From contig JACQAO010000032.1 of assembly GCA_016194935.1 (NCBI GenBank), positions 18,588 to 82,587 on the forward strand: DNA of 64,000 bases, read 5' to 3'. Position 1 is the stretch's first letter, and every line of letters starts with the position of its first letter. The notes below the pieces were generated by a model. That model ran no database searches. It was not told the DNA's origin and saw only the letters and a list, made by a program, of their open reading frames with translations. Below, one piece after another: positions 61,742-64,000 of the stretch. The position numbers and the translations under genes were made by a program. Origin of the DNA: Betaproteobacteria bacterium. Its GTDB lineage: Bacteria; Pseudomonadota; Gammaproteobacteria; Burkholderiales; Rhodocyclaceae.

Positions 61742-64000
61742 TTATTTACTGCTGAGCGGCACCGTAATTGTCGCTGGCGCCAGGCAGACCTCGTCGTTGC
61801 ATGCCTGGACGCGCAAGTTCGCCGCAGACGGACGCAAGCCGGGCGGTAGATGTGCTGTTAGCGTTACTCGGCCCTGGTATACGGCGATGCCTTGCGGTGC
61901 GAATGGCGCTTTGAAATTCTGTGCCGCAGGATAGTCGACTTTGACGTTCGGATAACCGTCAATTTGCAACTGGGTCGCCACCAGGTAAGGGGCAGAGGCC
62001 GGATTGGCGTTGATGTGATAGCCGTTGTCGATCTTGATCGTCAAGGCCAGGGTAGCGCCTTTGTTCGAGGCTAACCAGCGTCCTTTGGCATGCACATGGT
62101 CGGCGGTATCCGGCGACTTGGCTGTTGGCGCAGCAGTGCTGGTAACGGCGTTCCTGACACCATCCAGCGCCCTGCGCAAAGTCGGCTGACTCAATGCGGC
62201 CAGCAAACTTCCCCAGCCGGATGCGTCATCTTCGATTGGCCTGGACAGAGGCACTAACGCCTTGCGTGCAGCGACAGCATATTGCGCTTGATGCGTGCCT
62301 GCCGCCAGGCCCAGCAATAAGGCAATGGCGGCAGACTGACCGGAAGGCTTCACCGAATCGCCATCGGCGGGCGGGGCCAGCAGCAAGTTTGTGGTGTCCC
62401 AGCTCGTCAACAAAACACCGTCTGGTTGGGCGAAGCGCCGCAGCATTGCGTCCGCCACTTGCCGTGCGCGTGACCGCCAGCGGCCATCGCCGGTGGTGCG
62501 GTACAGGGTCAAGTAAGCCTGGCCGAGCAGCGCATAGTCATCGAGAAAGCCGCGGTCGGCGGCGTGGCCCCGAAAAAACTGGTGCTTGAGTTCGCCGGAT
62601 TTCGGGTCGTAAGCCTGCTGCCACAGCCAATCGGCGGTGCGCTGCGCCGTCTGGGTGAACGCAGTGACGTGCAATGCCTGGCCGGCCTGTGCAAACCCGA
62701 TGACTGCCAAAGCATTATCGGCGATGACGATTTTTTCATCGCGCTTCGGCTGCACGCGCGCCTGCCGCGCCGCCAGCAGCTTGTCGCGCAAGGGCGCCAG
62801 AGTTTCGATCTCTGTTGTCAGCCGCTGGTTTTGGGCCAGGCTCGGGGTTCCGCCGGCTTTCACTCTGAGCGCACCGCCCGCCGGCTGTTGCTGCCCGGCA
62901 GGCGCTTCCGGCATCGGCGTCAGGGTGTAGAGCGCGAAGAAACGCTGTGCATCGGCAGCGCCGAGAATTGATTTAATCTGCTCCCTGGTCCACAGGTAGC
63001 TCGCGCCTTCGACGCCATTCACTTCCGCATCTTGAGCACTATAAAAACCTCCGTCAGGCGCTTGCATTTCCCTGCTCAGATAGTCCGCAGTGCGCAGCGC
63101 CACCTGACGAAACAAAGGTGTTTTGGTAATCGCGTAGGCTTGTGCGTAGATACCCAGCAACTGGGCGTTGTCGTAAAGCATTTTCTCGAAATGCGGGATG
63201 GACCAACTCGGTTCGGTGCTGTAGCGATGGAATCCTGCGCCCAACTGATCCATCACACCGCCTTCGGCCATGGCCTCCAGCGTGGCGGTGGCCATCGCCA
63301 GTGCTTTCGGCTGCCGCCCCGGCGCCAAAGTGTATGCGCCGAGGAGCATCGACAACTGTGGCGACTTGGGGAATTTCGCAGCCCCACTGCCGAACCCCCC
63401 GTCAATATCGTCGAAGCTGGCGGCTGACTCCCGTACCGCCTGATCCAGCCATTTCTCCGTGGCTGGCGGCTTGTTGGCGCTTGTCGAAGAACCCGGCGTA
63501 GGTTGCCGGAGTTTTTGATATACCCGCTCCGCCGCCGCCACGACTTGATCGTGATCGTCACTCCAGGCCTGATGCAAACGGGTCAATATTTTCGTGAAAC
63601 CGGGCCGTCCGTTTTGATCATCCGGCGGAAAATAGCTGCCGGCGAAAAATGGTTTTAGCTCCGGCGTCAGGAATACATTGTTCGGCCAGCCGCTGTGGCC
63701 GGTCATCACCTGGGTTGCCTGAATGTAGATATTGTCGAGATCGGGGCGCTCCTCCCGGTCAATCTTGATGTTCACGAACCACTGATTCATCAACGCCGCG
63801 ATTTGCGGATTTGAATATATTTCGCGCTCGGCAACATGGCACCAGTAGCAGGTTGAGTAACCGATGGAAACGAAGATCGGCTTGTTTTCGCGCCGGGCCT
63901 TTTCCAGCGCTTCATCTCCCCAGGGATACCAATCGACGGGATTGTGGGCATGCAGCAACAAGTAAGGATCGTGGCTGTCGATCAGCCGATTGGTGTAGGC
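61742..64000 (-). CDS. DUF255 thioredoxin-like protein fused to DsbD-alpha-like domain (5' end outside window)
   Basis: At least 752 residues; the frame is still open at the window edge (…[20 protein letters not shown]), so the start is outside. The DUF255 (spermatogenesis-associated 20/YyaL-like) part has the thioredoxin-like motif CYWCH, then [17 protein letters not shown] and a long six-hairpin-like region. The last about 110 residues ([18 protein letters not shown]... [15 protein letters not shown]) match the DsbD N-terminal (alpha) domain with its C-x4-C pair in CNDEVC. The fused layout implies a thiol-redox exchange role outside the cytoplasm, but no signal peptide is visible in this piece. 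Confidence 0.85.
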   Translation of the reverse strand, partial: AYTNRLIDSHDPYLLLHAHNPVDWYPWGDEALEKARRENKPIFVSIGYSTCYWCHVAEREIYSNPQIAALMNQWFVNIKIDREERPDLDNIYIQATQVMTGHSGWPNNVFLTPELKPFFAGSYFPPDDQNGRPGFTKILTRLHQAWSDDHDQVVAAAERVYQKLRQPTPGSSTSANKPPATEKWLDQAVRESAASFDDIDGGFGSGAAKFPKSPQLSMLLGAYTLAPGRQPKALAMATATLEAMAEGGVMDQLGAGFHRYSTEPSWSIPHFEKMLYDNAQLLGIYAQAYAITKTPLFRQVALRTADYLSREMQAPDGGFYSAQDAEVNGVEGASYLWTREQIKSILGAADAQRFFALYTLTPMPEAPAGQQQPAGGALRVKAGGTPSLAQNQRLTTEIETLAPLRDKLLAARQARVQPKRDEKIVIADNALAVIGFAQAGQALHVTAFTQTAQRTADWLWQQAYDPKSGELKHQFFRGHAADRGFLDDYALLGQAYLTLYRTTGDGRWRSRARQVADAMLRRFAQPDGVLLTSWDTTNLLLAPPADGDSVKPSGQSAAIALLLGLAAGTHQAQYAVAARKALVPLSRPIEDDASGWGSLLAALSQPTLRRALDGVRNAVTSTAAPTAKSPDTADHVHAKGRWLASNKGATLALTIKIDNGYHINANPASAPYLVATQLQIDGYPNVKVDYPAAQNFKAPFAPQGIAVYQGRVTLTAHLPPGLRPSAANLRVQACNDEVCLAPATITVPLSSK

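Noticed and set aside
1..64000. CRISPR array, rRNA operon, prophage or insertion sequence
   Set aside because: No regular spacer-repeat array, rRNA sequence, transposase or phage structural genes were recognised anywhere in the window.

Overview
The window looks like the chromosome of a high-GC betaproteobacterium (Nitrosomonadales/Rhodocyclales-like). The main evidence is gene order: rpsF-priB-rpsR-rplI-dnaB, and hisB-H-A-F-I ... hisE-hinT-tatA-tatB-tatC with a DegQ protease nearby. No rRNA, CRISPR array, transposase or integrase was seen. The only tRNA is selC. Genus cannot be fixed from the sequence alone.

Layout. 1-2.9 kb: DUF2867 (cut by the window edge), a GFA-type zinc protein, a MerR regulator with a carboxymuconolactone-decarboxylase-like gene, a VapBC module and a DUF971 gene. 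2.9-5.5 kb: a radical SAM protein ending in a CCAEP tail, paired with an ATP-grasp gene carrying a one-base frameshift. 5.6-6.6 kb: MazEF and HicBA in tandem. 6.6-11.2 kb: a broken 5' copy of arnC, a GNAT gene, then arnC, an ArnA split into two genes, and arnD (lipid A L-Ara4N steps). 11.2-14.7 kb: a Bcp-like peroxiredoxin, phoH, and two toxin-antitoxin modules, one of them followed by a second copy of the phoH tail. 14.9-24.7 kb: DUF885 peptidase-like protein, a palindromic element, a TonB receptor, HupE/TPR pair, GST, a WYL regulator and a small Lys/Ala-rich exported protein. 24.7-29.6 kb: replication/ribosomal operon, a COG3146-type protein and arfB.

29.6-41.4 kb is a coherent selenoprotein block. 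Formate dehydrogenase-N (fdoG with an in-frame TGA and a SECIS hairpin, fdoH, fdoI), fdhE, selA, selB and selC run in one direction and are followed by a lipoyl GcvH-like protein and a DsrE-like protein. Divergently, moaA and mobA supply molybdenum cofactor steps. FdoG has a twin-arginine signal, and tatABC lies later in the window. 41.4-52.3 kb: VapBC, an M20 amidohydrolase, an unknown membrane protein, a remnant of nif3, degQ, and a complete Liv-type ABC transporter behind a candidate sigma-54 promoter, next to a sigma-54 activator. 52.3-60.2 kb: tat and his genes, interrupted between hisI and hisE by an unknown gene on the other strand. 60.2-64 kb: ParDE-like and Phd/PIN modules, then a DUF255 thioredoxin-like protein fused to a DsbD-alpha-like domain, running off the window.

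The window is notable for eight toxin-antitoxin modules in 64 kb and for two places where a short cargo (GNAT; HigBA) is bounded by a duplicated end of a neighbouring housekeeping gene.
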